From positions 8,085,674 through 8,149,673 of the forward strand of contig OZ024811.1 in the NCBI GenBank assembly GCA_964017045.1: a stretch of DNA of 64,000 nucleotides, written 5' to 3'. Origin of the DNA: Omphiscola glabra (Eukaryota > Mollusca > Gastropoda > Lymnaeidae). How positions within the stretch are numbered: position 1 is the first letter of the stretch; the number at the start of each line of letters is the position of its first letter. The position numbers and the translations under genes were made by a program. The notes beneath the pieces are model-generated. The model worked only from the letters and a program-made list of their open reading frames with translations, searched no databases and had not been told where the DNA came from. Below are positions 24,901-37,950 of this stretch, one piece after another.

Positions 24901-27900
24901 AATAGATCCTTCACTTCAAATAGTTGCTTCACTTCAAATAGTTTCTTCAATTCAAATAGTTGCTTCACTTCAAATAGTTCCTTCGCTTCAAATAGTTCCT
25001 TCACTTTAAATAGCTGCTTCACTTCAAATAGTTGCTTCACTTCAAATAGTTCCTTCACTTCAAATAGTTGCTTCACTTCAAATAGTTGCTTCATTTCAAA
25101 TATTTCCTTCACTTCAAATAGTTGCTTCACTTCAAATAGTTCCTTCACTTCAAATAGTTGCTTCACTTCAAATAGTTGCTTCACTTCAAATAGTTGCTTC
25201 ACTTCAAATAGTTGCTTCACTTCAAATAGTTGCTTCACTTCAAATAGTTACTTCACTTCAAATAGTTACTTTACTGCAAATAGTTGCTTCACTTCAAATA
25301 GTTCCTTCACTTCAAATAGTTCCTTCACTTTAAATAGTTGCTTCACTTCAAATAGTTGCTTCACTTCAAATAGTTCCTTCACTTCAAATAGTTGCTTCAC
25401 TTCAAATAGTTCCTTCACTTCAAATAGTTGCTTCACTTCAAATAGTTCCTTCACTTCAAATAGTTCCTTCACTTCAAATAGTTCCTTCACTTCAAATAGT
25501 TCCTTAACTTCAAATAGTTCATTCACTTCAAATAATTGCTTCACTTCAATTAATTTCTTCACTTCAAATAGTTGCTTCACTTCAAATAATTCCTTCACTT
25601 CAAATAGTTACTTCACCTCAAATAGTTGCTTCACTTCAAATAGTTGCTTCACTTCAAATAGTTGCTTCACTTCAAATAGTTGCTTCATTTAAAATAGTTC
25701 CCTCACTTCAAATAGTTGCTTCACTTCAAATAGTTGCTTCATTTAAAATAGTTCCTTCACTTCAAATAGTTTCTTCACTTCAATAGTTGCTTCACTTCAA
25801 ATAGTTCCTTCACTTCAAATAGTTCCTTCACTTCAAATATTTGCTTCACTCCAAATAGTTGTTTCACTTCAAATAGTTCATTCACTTCAAATAGTTCATT
25901 CTTCAAATAGTTGCTTCACTTCAAATAATTCCTTCACTTCAAATAGTTGCTTCACTTCAAATATATGTTTCACTTCAAATAGTTTCTTCACTTCAAATAG
26001 ATCCTTCACTTCAAATAGTTGCTTCACTTCAAATAGTTTCTTCACTTCAAATAGTTGCTTCACTTCAAATAGTTCCTTCACTTCAAATAGTTCCTTCACT
26101 TTAAATAGTTGCTTCACTTCAAATAGTTCCTTCACTTAAAATAGTTCCTTCACTTCAAATAATTGCTTCACTTCAAATAGTTCCTTCACCTAAAATAGTT
26201 CCTTCACTTCAAATAGTTCCTTCACTTCAAATAGTTCCTTCACCTCAAAAAGTTGCTTCACTTCAAATAGTTCCTTCACTTCAAATAGTTGCTTCACTTC
26301 AAATAGTTGTTTCACTTCAAATAATACCTTCATTTCAAATAGTTGCTTCACTTCAAATAGTTGCTTCACTTCAAATAGTTCCTTCACTTCAAATAGTTTC
26401 TTCACTTCAAATAGATCCTTCACTTCTAATAGTTGCTTCACTTCAAATAGTTTCTTCACTTCAAATAGTTGCTTCACTTCAAATAGTTCCTTCACTTCAA
26501 ATAGTTCCTTCACTTTAAAAAGTTGCTTCACTTCAAATAGTTGCTTCACTTCAAATAGTTCCTTCACTTCAAATAGTAGCTTCACTTCAAATAGTTGCTT
26601 CACTTCAAATAGTTCCTTCCCTTCAAATAATTGCTTCACTTCAAATAGTTGCTTCACTTCAAATAGTTCCTTCATTTCAAATAGTTGCTTCACTTCAAAT
26701 AGTTACTTCACTTCTAAAAGTTGGTTCACTTCAAATCGTTGCTTTACTTCAAATAGTTACTTCACTTCAAATAGTTACTTTACTTCAAATAGTTCATTCA
26801 TTTCAAATAGTTCCTTCACTTCAAATAGTTCCTTCACTTTAAATAGCTGCTTCACTTCAAATAGTTGCTTCACTTCAAATAGTTGCTTCACTTCAAATAG
26901 TTCCTTCACTTTAAATAGTTCCTTCACTTTAAATAGTTGCTTCACTTCAAATAGTTGATTCACTTCAAATAGTTGTTTCACTTCAAATAGTTCATTCACT
27001 TCAAATAGTTGCTTCACTTCAAATAGTTCATTCACTTCAAATAGTTGCTTCACTTCAAATAGTTCCTTCACTTCAAATAGTTCCTTCACTTCAAATAATT
27101 GCTTCACTTCAAATAGTTTCTTCACTTCAAATAGTTCCTTCACTTCAAATAGTTCCTTCACTTCAAATAGTTCCTTCACCTCAAATAGTTGCTTCACTTA
27201 AAATTGTACCTTCACTTCAAATAGTTGCTTCACTTCAAAAATTTGCTTCATTTAAAAAAGTTCCTTCACTTCAAACAGTTGCTTCACTTCAAATTGTTGT
27301 TTCACTTCAAATAGTTCATTCACTTTAAATAATTCATTCACTTCAAATAGTTGCTTCACTTCAAATAATTCCTTCACTTCAAATAGTTGCTTCACTTCAA
27401 ATAGTTGCTTCAGTTCAAATATTTGCTTCACTTCAAATAGTTTCTTCATTTCAAATAGATCCTTCACTTCAAATAGTTGCTTCACTTCAAATAGTTGCTT
27501 CACTTCAAATATTTGCTTCACTTCAAATAGTTTCTTCATTTCAAATAGATCCTTCACTTCAAATAGTTGCTTCACTTCAAATAGTTGCTTCATTTAAAAT
27601 AGTTTCTTTACTTAAAATAGTTGTTTCACTTCAAATAGTTCCTTCACTTCAAATAGTTCCTTCACTTTAAATAGTTGCTTCACTTCAAATAGTTCCTTCA
27701 CTTAAAATAGTTCCTTCACTTCAAATAATTGCTTCACTTCAAATAGTTCCCTCACTTCAAATAGTTGCTTCACTTCAAATAGTTGTTTCACTTCAAATCG
27801 TTCATTTACTTCAAATAGTTCCTTCACTTCAAATAGTTCATTTACTTCAAATAGTTGCTTCACTTCAAATAGTTCCTTCACTTCAAATAGTTCCTTCACT

Positions 27901-28145
27901 TAAAATAATTGCTTCACTTCAAATAGTTTCTTTACTTCAAATAGTTCCTTCACTTCAAATAGTTCCTTCACTTCAAATAGTTCCTTCACCTCAAATCGTT
28001 GCTTCACTTAAAATAGTACCTTCACTTCAAATAGTTGCTTCACTTCAAATAGTTGCTTCATTTAAAATAATTCCTTCACTTCAAATAGTTCCTTCACTTA
28101 AAATAGTTGCTTCACTTCAAATAGTTGCTTCATTTAAAATAGTTC
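16000..28145. repeat. Higher-order duplication, offset about 8.1 kb, in the 18-bp satellite
   Basis: The order of variants at about 16.0-20.15 kb recurs at about 24.1-28.14 kb. The offset is 8117-8153 bp up to about 19.0 kb, then 7991 bp (162 bp, nine units, missing from the second copy). Matching landmarks include 17113 and 25266, 18037 and 26190, and 19711 and 27702. At 28149 the second copy switches to a pattern like that at 16550, which marks a recombination joint. Confidence 0.85.
19900..24140. repeat. Higher-order tandem duplication of about 2.24 kb in the 18-bp satellite
   Basis: The variant pattern of about 19.9-21.9 kb recurs at about 22.1-24.1 kb. Matching landmarks are 20143 and 22394 (offset 2251), 20404 and 22655 (2251), and 21638 and 23871 (2233, so one 18-bp unit fewer). 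The same pattern is seen at about 14.3-16.0 kb, with offsets of 5848-5902 to the first copy. Boundaries are approximate. Confidence 0.85.
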
Positions 28146-31100
28146 CTTCAATTCAAATAGTTTCTTTACTTCAAATAGTTCCTTCACTTCAAATAGTTCC
28201 TTCACTTCAAATAGTTGTTTCACTTCAAATATTTCATTCACTTCAAATAGTTCATTCACTTCAAATAATTGCTTCACTTCAAATAATTCCTTCACTTCAA
28301 ATAGTTGCTTCACTTCAAATAGTTGCTTCACTTCAAATAGTTCCTTCACTTCAAATAGTTGCTTCACTTCAAATAGTTTCTTCAATTCAAATAGTTGCTT
28401 CACTTCAAATAGTTCCTTCACTTCAAATAGGTCCTTCACTTTAAATAGCTGCTTCACTTCAAATAGTTGCTTCACTTCAAATAGTTCCTTCATTTCAAAT
28501 ATTTCCTTCACTTCAAATAGTTGCGTCACTTCAAATAGTTCCTTCACTTCAAATAGTTGCTTCACTTCAAATAGTTGCTTCACTTCAAATAGATACTTCA
28601 CTTCAAATAGTTGCTTCACTTCAAATAGTTGCTTCACTTCAAATAGTTACTTCACTTCAAATAGTTACTTTACTTCAAATAGTTGCTTCACTTCAAATAG
28701 TTCCTTCACTTCAAATAGTTCCTTCACTTTAAATAGTTGCTTCACTTCAAATAGTTGCTTCACTTCAAATAGTTCCTTCACTTCAAATAGTTGCTTCACT
28801 TCAAATAGTTCCTTCACTTCAAATAGTTGCTTCACTTCAAATAGTTCCTTCACTTCAAATAGTTCCTTCACTTCAAATAGTTCCTTAACTTCAAATAGTT
28901 CATTCACTTCAAATAATTGCTTCACTTCAATTAGTTTCTTCACTTCAAATAGTTGCTTCACTTCAAATAATTCCTTCACTTCAAATAGTTCCTTCACTTC
29001 AAATAGTTCCTTCACTTCAAATAGTTGTTTCACTTCAAATATTTCATTCACTTCAAATAGTTCATTCACTTCAAATAGTTGCTTCACTTCAAATAATTCC
29101 TTTACTTCAAATAGTTGCTTCACTTCAAATAGTTGCTTCACTTCAAATAGTTCCTTCACTTCAAATAGTTGCTTCACTTCAAATAGTTTCTTCAATTAAA
29201 ATAGTTGCTTCACTTCAAATAGTTCCTTCACTTCAAATAGTTCCTTAACTTTAAATAGCTGTTTCACTTCAAATAGTTGCTTCACTTCAAATAGTTACTT
29301 CATTTAAAATAGTTGCTTCACTTCAAATAGTTCCTTTTACTTCAAATTGTTCCTTCACTTCAAATAGTTGCTTCACTTCAAATAGTTGTTTCACTTCAAA
29401 TAGTTCATTCACTTTAAATAGTTCATTCACTTCAAATAGTTGCTTCACTTCAAATAATTCCTTCACTTCAAATAGTTGCTTCACTTCAAATAGTTGCTTC
29501 AGTTCAAATATTTGCTTCACTTCAAATAGTTTCTTCATTTCAAATAGATCCTTCACTTCAAATAGTTGCTTCACTTCAAATAGTTGCTTCATTTAAAATA
29601 GTTTCTTTACTTCAAATAGTTGTTTCACTTCAAATAGTTCCTTCACTTCAAATATTTCCTTCACTTTAAATAGTTGCTTCACTTCAAATAGTTCCTTCAC
29701 TTAAAATAGTTCCTTCACTTCAAATAATTGCTTCACTTAAAATAGTACCTTCACTTCAAATAGTTGCTTCACTTCAAATAGTTGCTTCATTTAAAATAGT
29801 TCCTTCACTTCAAATAGTTGCTTCACTTCAAATAGTTGCTTCATTTAAAATAGTTCCTTCACTTCAAATAGTTCCTTCACTTCAAATAGTTCATTCACTT
29901 CAAATAGTTGCTTCACTTCAAATAGTTCCTTCACTTAAAATAGTTGCTTCACTTCAAATAGTTGCTTCATTTAAAATAGTTCCTTCACTTCAAATAGTTC
30001 CTTCACTTCAAATAGTTCATTCACTTCAAATAGTTGCTTCACTTCAAATAGTTCCTTCACTTAAAATAGTTCCTTCACTTCAAATAATTGCTTCACTTCA
30101 AATAGTTCCTTCACTTCAAATAGTTCCTTCACTTCAAATAGTTTCTTCACTTCAAATAGTTCCTTCACCTCAAATAGTTGCTTCACTTAAAATAGTACCT
30201 TCACTTCAAATAGTTGCTTCACTTCAAATAGTTGCTTCATTTAAAATAGTTCCATCACTTCAAATAGTTCCTTTACTTCAAATAGTTGCTTCACTTCAAA
30301 TAGTTGCTTCATTTAAAATAGTTCCTTCACTTCAAATAGTTGCTTCACTTCAAATAGTTCCTTCATTTCAAATAGTTCCTTCACTTCAAATAGTTGTTTC
30401 ACTTCAAATAGTTCATTCACTTCAAATAGTTCATTCACTTCAAATAGTTGTTTCACTTCAAATAATTCCTTCACTTCAAATAGTTGCTTCACTTCAAATA
30501 GTTGCTTCACTTCAAATAGTTCCTTCACTTCAAATAGTTTCTTCACTTCAAATAGATCCTTCACTTCAAATAGTTGCTTCACTTCAAATAGTTTCTTCAC
30601 TTCAAATAGTTGCTTCACTTCAAATAGTTCCTTCACTTCAAATAGTTCCTTCACTTTAAAAAGTTGCTTCACTTCAAATAGTTGATTCACTTCAAATAGT
30701 TCCTTCACTTCAAATAGTTGCTTCACTTCAAATAGTTGCTTCACTTCAAATAGTTCCTTCACTTCAAATAGTTGCTTCACTTCAAATAGTGGCTTCACTT
30801 CAAATAGTTCCTTCACTTCAAATAGTTGCTTCACTTCAAATAGTTACTTCACTTCAAATAGTTGGTTCACTTCAAATAGTTGCTTCACTTCAAATAGTTA
30901 CTTCACTTCAAATAGTTACTTTACTTCAAATAGTTGCTTCACTTCAAATAGTTCCTTCACTTCAAATAGTTCCTTCACTTTAAATAGTTGCTTCACTTCA
31001 AATAGTTCCTTCACTTCAAATAGTTGCTTCACTTCAAATAGTTGCTTCACTTCAAATAGTTGCTTCACTTCAAATAGTTCCTTCACTTCAAATAGTTGCT

Positions 31101-34100
31101 TCACTTCAAATAGTGGCTTCACTTCAAATAGTTCCTTCACTTCAAATAGTTGCTTCACTTCAAATAGTTACTTCACTTCAAATAGTTGGTTCACTTCAAA
31201 TAGTTCCTTCACTTTAAATAGTTCCTTCACTTCAAATAGTTCCTTCACTTTAAATAGTTGCTTCACTTCAAATAGTTCCTTCACTTAAAATAGTTCCTTC
31301 ACTTCAAATAATTGCTTCACTTCAAATAGTTCCTTCACTTCAAATAGTTGCTTCACTTCAAATAGTTGCTTCATTTAAAATAGTTCCTTTACTTCAAATA
31401 GTTCCTTCACTTCAAATAGTTCCTTCACTTCAAATAGTTCCTTCACTTCAAATAGTTCCTTCACTTCAAATAGTTGCTTAACTCCAAATAGTTGTTTCAC
31501 TTCAAATAGTTCCTTAACTTCAAATAGTTCCTTCACTTCAATAGTTGCTTCACTTCAAATAGTTCCTTCACTTCAAATAGTTGCTTCACTTCAAATAGTT
31601 GTTTCACTTCAAATAGTTCATTCACTTCAAATAGTTCCTTCACTTAAAATAGTTGCTTCACTTCAAATAGTTTCTTCACTTCAAATAGTTGCTTCACTTT
31701 AAATAGTTCCTTCACTTCAAATAATTGCTTCACTTCAAATAGTTTCTTCACTTCAAATAGTTCCTTCACTTCAAATAGTTTCTTCACTTCAAATAGTTCC
31801 TTCACCTCAAATAGTTGCTTCACTTAAAATAGTACCTTCACTTCAAATAGTTGCTTCACTTCAAATAGTTGCTTCATTTAAAATAGTTCCTTCACTTCAA
31901 ATAGTTGCTTCACTTCAAATATTTGCTTCATTTAAAATAGTTCCTTCACTTCAAATAGTTCCTTCACTTCAAATAGTTCATTCACTTCAAATAGTTGCTT
32001 CACTTCAAATAGTTCCTTCACTTAAAATAGTTGCTTCACTTCAAATAGTTGCTTCATTTAAAATAGTTCCTTCACTTCAAATAGTTCCTTCACTTCAAAT
32101 AGTTCCTTCACTTCAAATAGTTGCTTCACTTCAAATAGTTCCTTCACTTAAAATAGTTCCTTCACTTCAAATAATTGCTTCACTTCAAATAGTTTCTTCA
32201 CTTCAAATAGTTCCTTCACTTCAAATAGTTCCTTCACTTCAAATAGTTTCTTCACTTCAAATAGTTCCTTCACCTCAAATAGTTGCTTCACTTAAAATAG
32301 TACCTTCACTTCAAATAGTTGCTTCACTTCAAATAGTTGCTTCATTTAAAATAGTTCCTTCACTTCAAATAGTTCCTTCACTTCAAATAGTTGCTTCACT
32401 TCAAATAGTTGCTTCATTTAAAATAGTTCCTTCACTTCAAATAGTTGCTTCACTTCAAATAGTTCCTTCATTTCAAATAGTTCCTTCACTTCAAATAGTT
32501 GTTTCACTTCAAATAGTTCATTCACTTCAAATAGTTCATTCACTTCAAATAGTTGTTTCACTTCAAATAATTCCTTCACTTCAAATAGTTGCTTCACTTC
32601 AAATAGTTGCTTCACTTCAAATAGTTCCTTCACTTCAAATAGTTTCTTCACTTCAAATAGTTCCTTCCCTTCAAATAATTGCTTCACTTCAAATAGTTGC
32701 TTCACTTCAAATAGTTCCTTCATTTCAAATAGTTGCTTCACTTCAAATAGTTACTTCACTTCTAAAAGTTGGTTCACTTCAAATCGTTGCTTTACTTCAA
32801 ATAGTTACTTCACTTCAAATAGTTACTTTACTTCAAATAGTTCATTCACTTCAAATAGTTCCTTCACTTCAAATAGTTCCTTCACTTTAAATAGCTGCTT
32901 CACTTCAAATAGTTGCTTCACTTCAAATAGTTGCTTCACTTCAAATAGTTCCTTCACTTTAAATAGTTCCTTCACTTTAAATAGTTGCTTCACTTCAAAT
33001 AGTTGATTCACTTCAAATAGTTGTTTCACTTCAAATAGTTCATTCACTTCAAATAGTTGCTTCACTTCAAATAGTTCATTCACTTCAAATAGTTGCTTCA
33101 CTTCAAATAGTTCCTTCACTTCAAATAGTTCCTTCACTTCAAATAATTGCTTCACTTCAAATAGTTTCTTCACTTCAAATAGTTCCTTCACTTCAAATAG
33201 TTCCTTCACTTCAAATAGTTCCTTCACCTCAAATAGTTGCTTCACTTAAAATTGTACCTTCACTTCAAATAGTTGCTTCACTTCAAAAATTTGCTTCATT
33301 TAAAAAAGTTCCTTCACTTCAAACAGTTGCTTCACTTCAAATTGTTGTTTCACTTCAAATAGTTCATTCACTTTAAATAATTCATTCACTTCAAATAGTT
33401 GCTTCACTTCAAATAATTCCTTCACTTCAAATAGTTGCTTCACTTCAAATAGTTGCTTCAGTTCAAATATTTGCTTCACTTCAAATAGTTTCTTCATTTC
33501 AAATAGATCCTTCACTTCAAATAGTTGCTTCACTTCAAATAGTTGCTTCACTTCAAATATTTGCTTCACTTCAAATAGTTTCTTCATTTCAAATAGATCC
33601 TTCACTTCAAATAGTTGCTTCACTTCAAATAGTTGCTTCATTTAAAATAGTTTCTTTACTTAAAATAGTTGTTTCACTTCAAATAGTTCCTTCACTTCAA
33701 ATAGTTCCTTCACTTTAAATAGTTGCTTCACTTCAAATAGTTCCTTCACTTAAAATAGTTCCTTCACTTCAAATAATTGCTTCACTTCAAATAGTTCCCT
33801 CACTTCAAATAGTTGCTTCACTTCAAATAGTTGTTTCACTTCAAATCGTTCATTTACTTCAAATAGTTCCTTCACTTCAAATAGTTCATTTACTTCAAAT
33901 AGTTGCTTCACTTCAAATAGTTCCTTCACTTCAAATAGTTCCTTCACTTAAAATAATTGCTTCACTTCAAATAGTTTCTTTACTTCAAATAGTTCCTTCA
34001 CTTCAAATAGTTCCTTCACTTCAAATAGTTCCTTCACCTCAAATCGTTGCTTCACTTAAAATAGTACCTTCACTTCAAATAGTTGCTTCACTTCAAATAG

Positions 34101-37100
34101 TTGCTTCATTTAAAATAATTCCTTCACTTCAAATAGTTCCTTCACTTAAAATAGTTGCTTCACTTCAAATAGTTGCTTCATTTAAAATAGTTCCTTCAAT
34201 TCAAATAGTTTCTTCACTTCAAATAGTTCCTTCACTTCAAATAGTTCCTTCACTTCAAATAGTTGTTTCACTTCAAATATTTCATTCACTTCAAATAGTT
34301 CATTCACTTCAAATAGTTGCTTCACTTCAAATAATTCCTTCACTTCAAATAGTTGCTTCACTTCAAATAGTTGCTTCACTTCAAATAGTTCCTTCACTTC
34401 AAATAGTTGCTTCACTTCAAATAGTTTCTTCAATTCAAATAGTTGCTTCACTTCAAATAGTTCCTTCACTTCAAATAGGTCCTTCACTTTAAATAGCTGC
34501 TTCACTTCAAATAGTTGCTTCACTTCAAATAGTTCCTTCATTTCAAATATTTCCTTCACTTCAAATAGTTGCGTCACTTCAAATAGTTCCTTCACTTCAA
34601 ATAGTTGCTTCACTTCAAATAGTTGCTTCACTTCAAATAGATACTTCACTTCAAATAGTTGCTTCACTTCAAATAGTTGCTTCACTTCAAATAGTTACTT
34701 CACTTCAAATAGTTACTTTACTTCAAATAGTTGCTTCACTTCAAATAGTTCCTTCACTTCAAATAGTTCCTTCACTTTAAATAGTTGCTTCACTTCAAAT
34801 AGTTGCTTCACTTCAAATAGTTCCTTCACTTCAAATAGTTGCTTCACTTCAAATAGTTCCTTCACTTCAAATAGTTGCTTCACTTCAAATAGTTCCTTCA
34901 CTTCAAATAGTTCCTTCACTTCAAATAGTTCCTTAACTTCAAATAGTTCATTCACTTCAAATAATTGCTTCACTTCAATTAGTTTCTTCACTTCAAATAG
35001 TTGCTTCACTTCAAATAATTCCTTCACTTCAAATAGTTCCTTCACTTCAAATAGTTCCTTCACTTCAAATAGTTGTTTCACTTCAAATATTTCATTCACT
35101 TCAAATAGTTCATTCACTTCAAATAGTTGCTTCACTTCAAATAATTCCTTTACTTCAAATAGTTGCTTCACTTCAAATAGTTGCTTCACTTCAAATAGTT
35201 CCTTCACTTCAAATAGTTGCTTCACTTCAAATAGTTTCTTCAATTAAAATAGTTGCTTCACTTCAAATAGTTCCTTCACTTCAAATAGTTCCTTAACTTT
35301 AAATAGCTGTTTCACTTCAAATAGTTGCTTCAATTCAAATAGTTACTTCATTTAAAATAGTTGCTTCACTTCAAATAGTTCCTTTTACTTCAAATTGTTC
35401 CTTCACTTCAAATAGTTGCTTCACTTCAAATAGTTGTTTCACTTCAAATAGTTGCTTCAGTTCAAATATTTGCTTCACTTCAAATAGTTTCTTCATTTCA
35501 AATAGATCCTTCACTTCAAATAGTTGCTTCACTTCAAATAGTTGCTTCATTTAAAATAGTTTCTTTACTTCAAATAGTTGTTTCACTTCAAATAGTTCCT
35601 TCACTTCAAATATTTCCTTCACTTTAAATAGTTGCTTCACTTCAAATAGTTCCTTCACTTAAAATAGTTCCTTCACTTCAAATAATTGCTTCACTTAAAA
35701 TAGTACCTTCACTTCAAATAGTTGCTTCACTTCAAATAGTTGCTTCACTTCAAATAGTTGCTTCACTTCAAATAGTTCCTTCACTTCAAATAGTTTCTTC
35801 ACTTCAAATAGATCCTTCACTTCAAATAGTTGCTTCACTTCAAATAGTTTATTCACTTCAAATAGTTGCTTCACTTCAAATAGTTCCTTCACTTCAAATA
35901 GTTCCTTCACTTTAAAAAGTTGCTTCACTTCAAATAGTTGATTCACTTCAAATAGTTCCTTCACTTCAAATAGTTGCTTCACTTCAAATAGTTGCTTCAC
36001 TTCAAATAGTTCCTTCACTTCAAATAGTTGCTTCACTTCAAATAGTGGCTTCACTTCAAATAGTTCCTTCACTTCAAATAGTTGCTTCACTTCAAATAGT
36101 TACTTCACTTCAAATAGTTGGTTCACTTCAAATAGTTGCTTCACTTCAAATAGTTACTTCACTTCAAATAGTTACTTTACTTCAAATAGTTGCTTCACTT
36201 CAAATAGTTCCTTCACTTCAAATAGTTCCTTCACTTTAAATAGTTGCTTCACTTCAAATAGTTCCTTCACTTCAAATAGTTGCTTCACTTCAAATAGTTG
36301 CTTCACTTCAAATAGTTGCTTCACTTCAAATAGTTCCTTCACTTCAAATAGTTGCTTCACTTCAAATAGTGGCTTCACTTCAAATAGTTCCTTCACTTCA
36401 AATAGTTGCTTCACTTCAAATAGTTACTTCACTTCAAATAGTTGGTTCACTTCAAATAGTTCCTTCACTTTAAATAGTTCCTTCACTTCAAATAGTTCCT
36501 TCACTTTAAATAGTTGCTTCACTTCAAATAGTTCCTTCACTTAAAATAGTTCCTTCACTTCAAATAATTGCTTCACTTCAAATAGTTCCTTCACTTCAAA
36601 TAGTTGCTTCACTTCAAATAGTTGCTTCATTTAAAATAGTTCCTTTACTTCAAATAGTTCCTTCACTTCAAATAGTTCCTTCACTTCAAATAGTTCCTTC
36701 ACTTCAAATAGTTCCTTCACTTCAAATAGTTGCTTAACTCCAAATAGTTGTTTCACTTCAAATAGTTCCTTAACTTCAAATAGTTCCTTCACTTCAATAG
36801 TTGCTTCACTTCAAATAGTTCCTTCACTTCAAATAGTTGCTTCACTTCAAATAGTTGTTTCACTTCAAATAGTTCATTCACTTCAAATAGTTCCTTCACT
36901 TAAAATAGTTGCTTCACTTCAAATAGTTTCTTCACTTCAAATAGTTGCTTCACTTTAAATAGTTCCTTCACTTCAAATAATTGCTTCACTTCAAATAGTT
37001 TCTTCACTTCAAATAGTTCCTTCACTTCAAATAGTTTCTTCACTTCAAATAGTTCCTTCACCTCAAATAGTTGCTTCACTTAAAATAGTACCTTCACTTC

Positions 37101-37950
37101 AAATAGTTGCTTCACTTCAAATAGTTGCTTCATTTAAAATAGTTCCTTCACTTCAAATAGTTGCTTCACTTCAAATATTTGCTTCATTTAAAATAGTTCC
37201 TTCACTTCAAATAGTTCCTTCACTTCAAATAGTTCATTCACTTCAAATAGTTGCTTCACTTCAAATAGTTCCTTCACTTAAAATAGTTGCTTCACTTCAA
37301 ATAGTTGCTTCATTTAAAATAGTTCCTTCACTTCAAATAGTTCCTTCACTTCAAATAGTTCCTTCACTTCAAATAGTTGCTTCACTTCAAATAGTTCCTT
37401 CACTTAAAATAGTTCCTTCACTTCAAATAATTGCTTCACTTCAAATAGTTTCTTCACTTCAAATAGTTCCTTCACTTCAAATAGTTCCTTCACTTCAAAT
37501 AGTTTCTTCACTTCAAATAGTTCCTTCACCTCAAATAGTTGCTTCACTTAAAATAGTACCTTCACTTCAAATAGTTGCTTCACTTCAAATAGTTGCTTCA
37601 TTTAAAATAGTTCCTTCACTTCAAATAGTTCCTTCACTTCAAATAGTTGCTTCACTTCAAATAGTTGCTTCATTTAAAATAGTTCCTTCACTTCAAATAG
37701 TTGCTTCACTTCAAATAGTTCCTTCATTTCAAATAGTTCCTTCACTTCAAATAGTTGTTTCACTTCAAATAGTTCATTCACTTCAAATAGTTCATTCACT
37801 TCAAATAGTTGTTTCACTTCAAATAATTCCTTCACTTCAAATAGTTGCTTCACTTCAAATAGTTGCTTCACTTCAAATAGTTCCTTCACTTCAAATAGTT
37901 TCTTCACTTCAAATAGATCCTTCACTTCAAATAGTTGCTTCACTTCAAAT
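26598..37950. repeat. Higher-order tandem duplication, offset 6048 bp, in the 18-bp satellite
   Basis: The left edges are near 26598 and 32646. The offset is exactly 6048 bp (336 units) from there to about 29400/35450, then 5958 bp (five units lost), then 5256 bp (39 more units lost) from about 30500/35760 on. Few mismatches are visible along the shared tracts, for example CACTTC against CAATTC near 29284/35332. A further partial copy, 30313-30983, recurs at 37674-38344. Confidence 0.88.
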
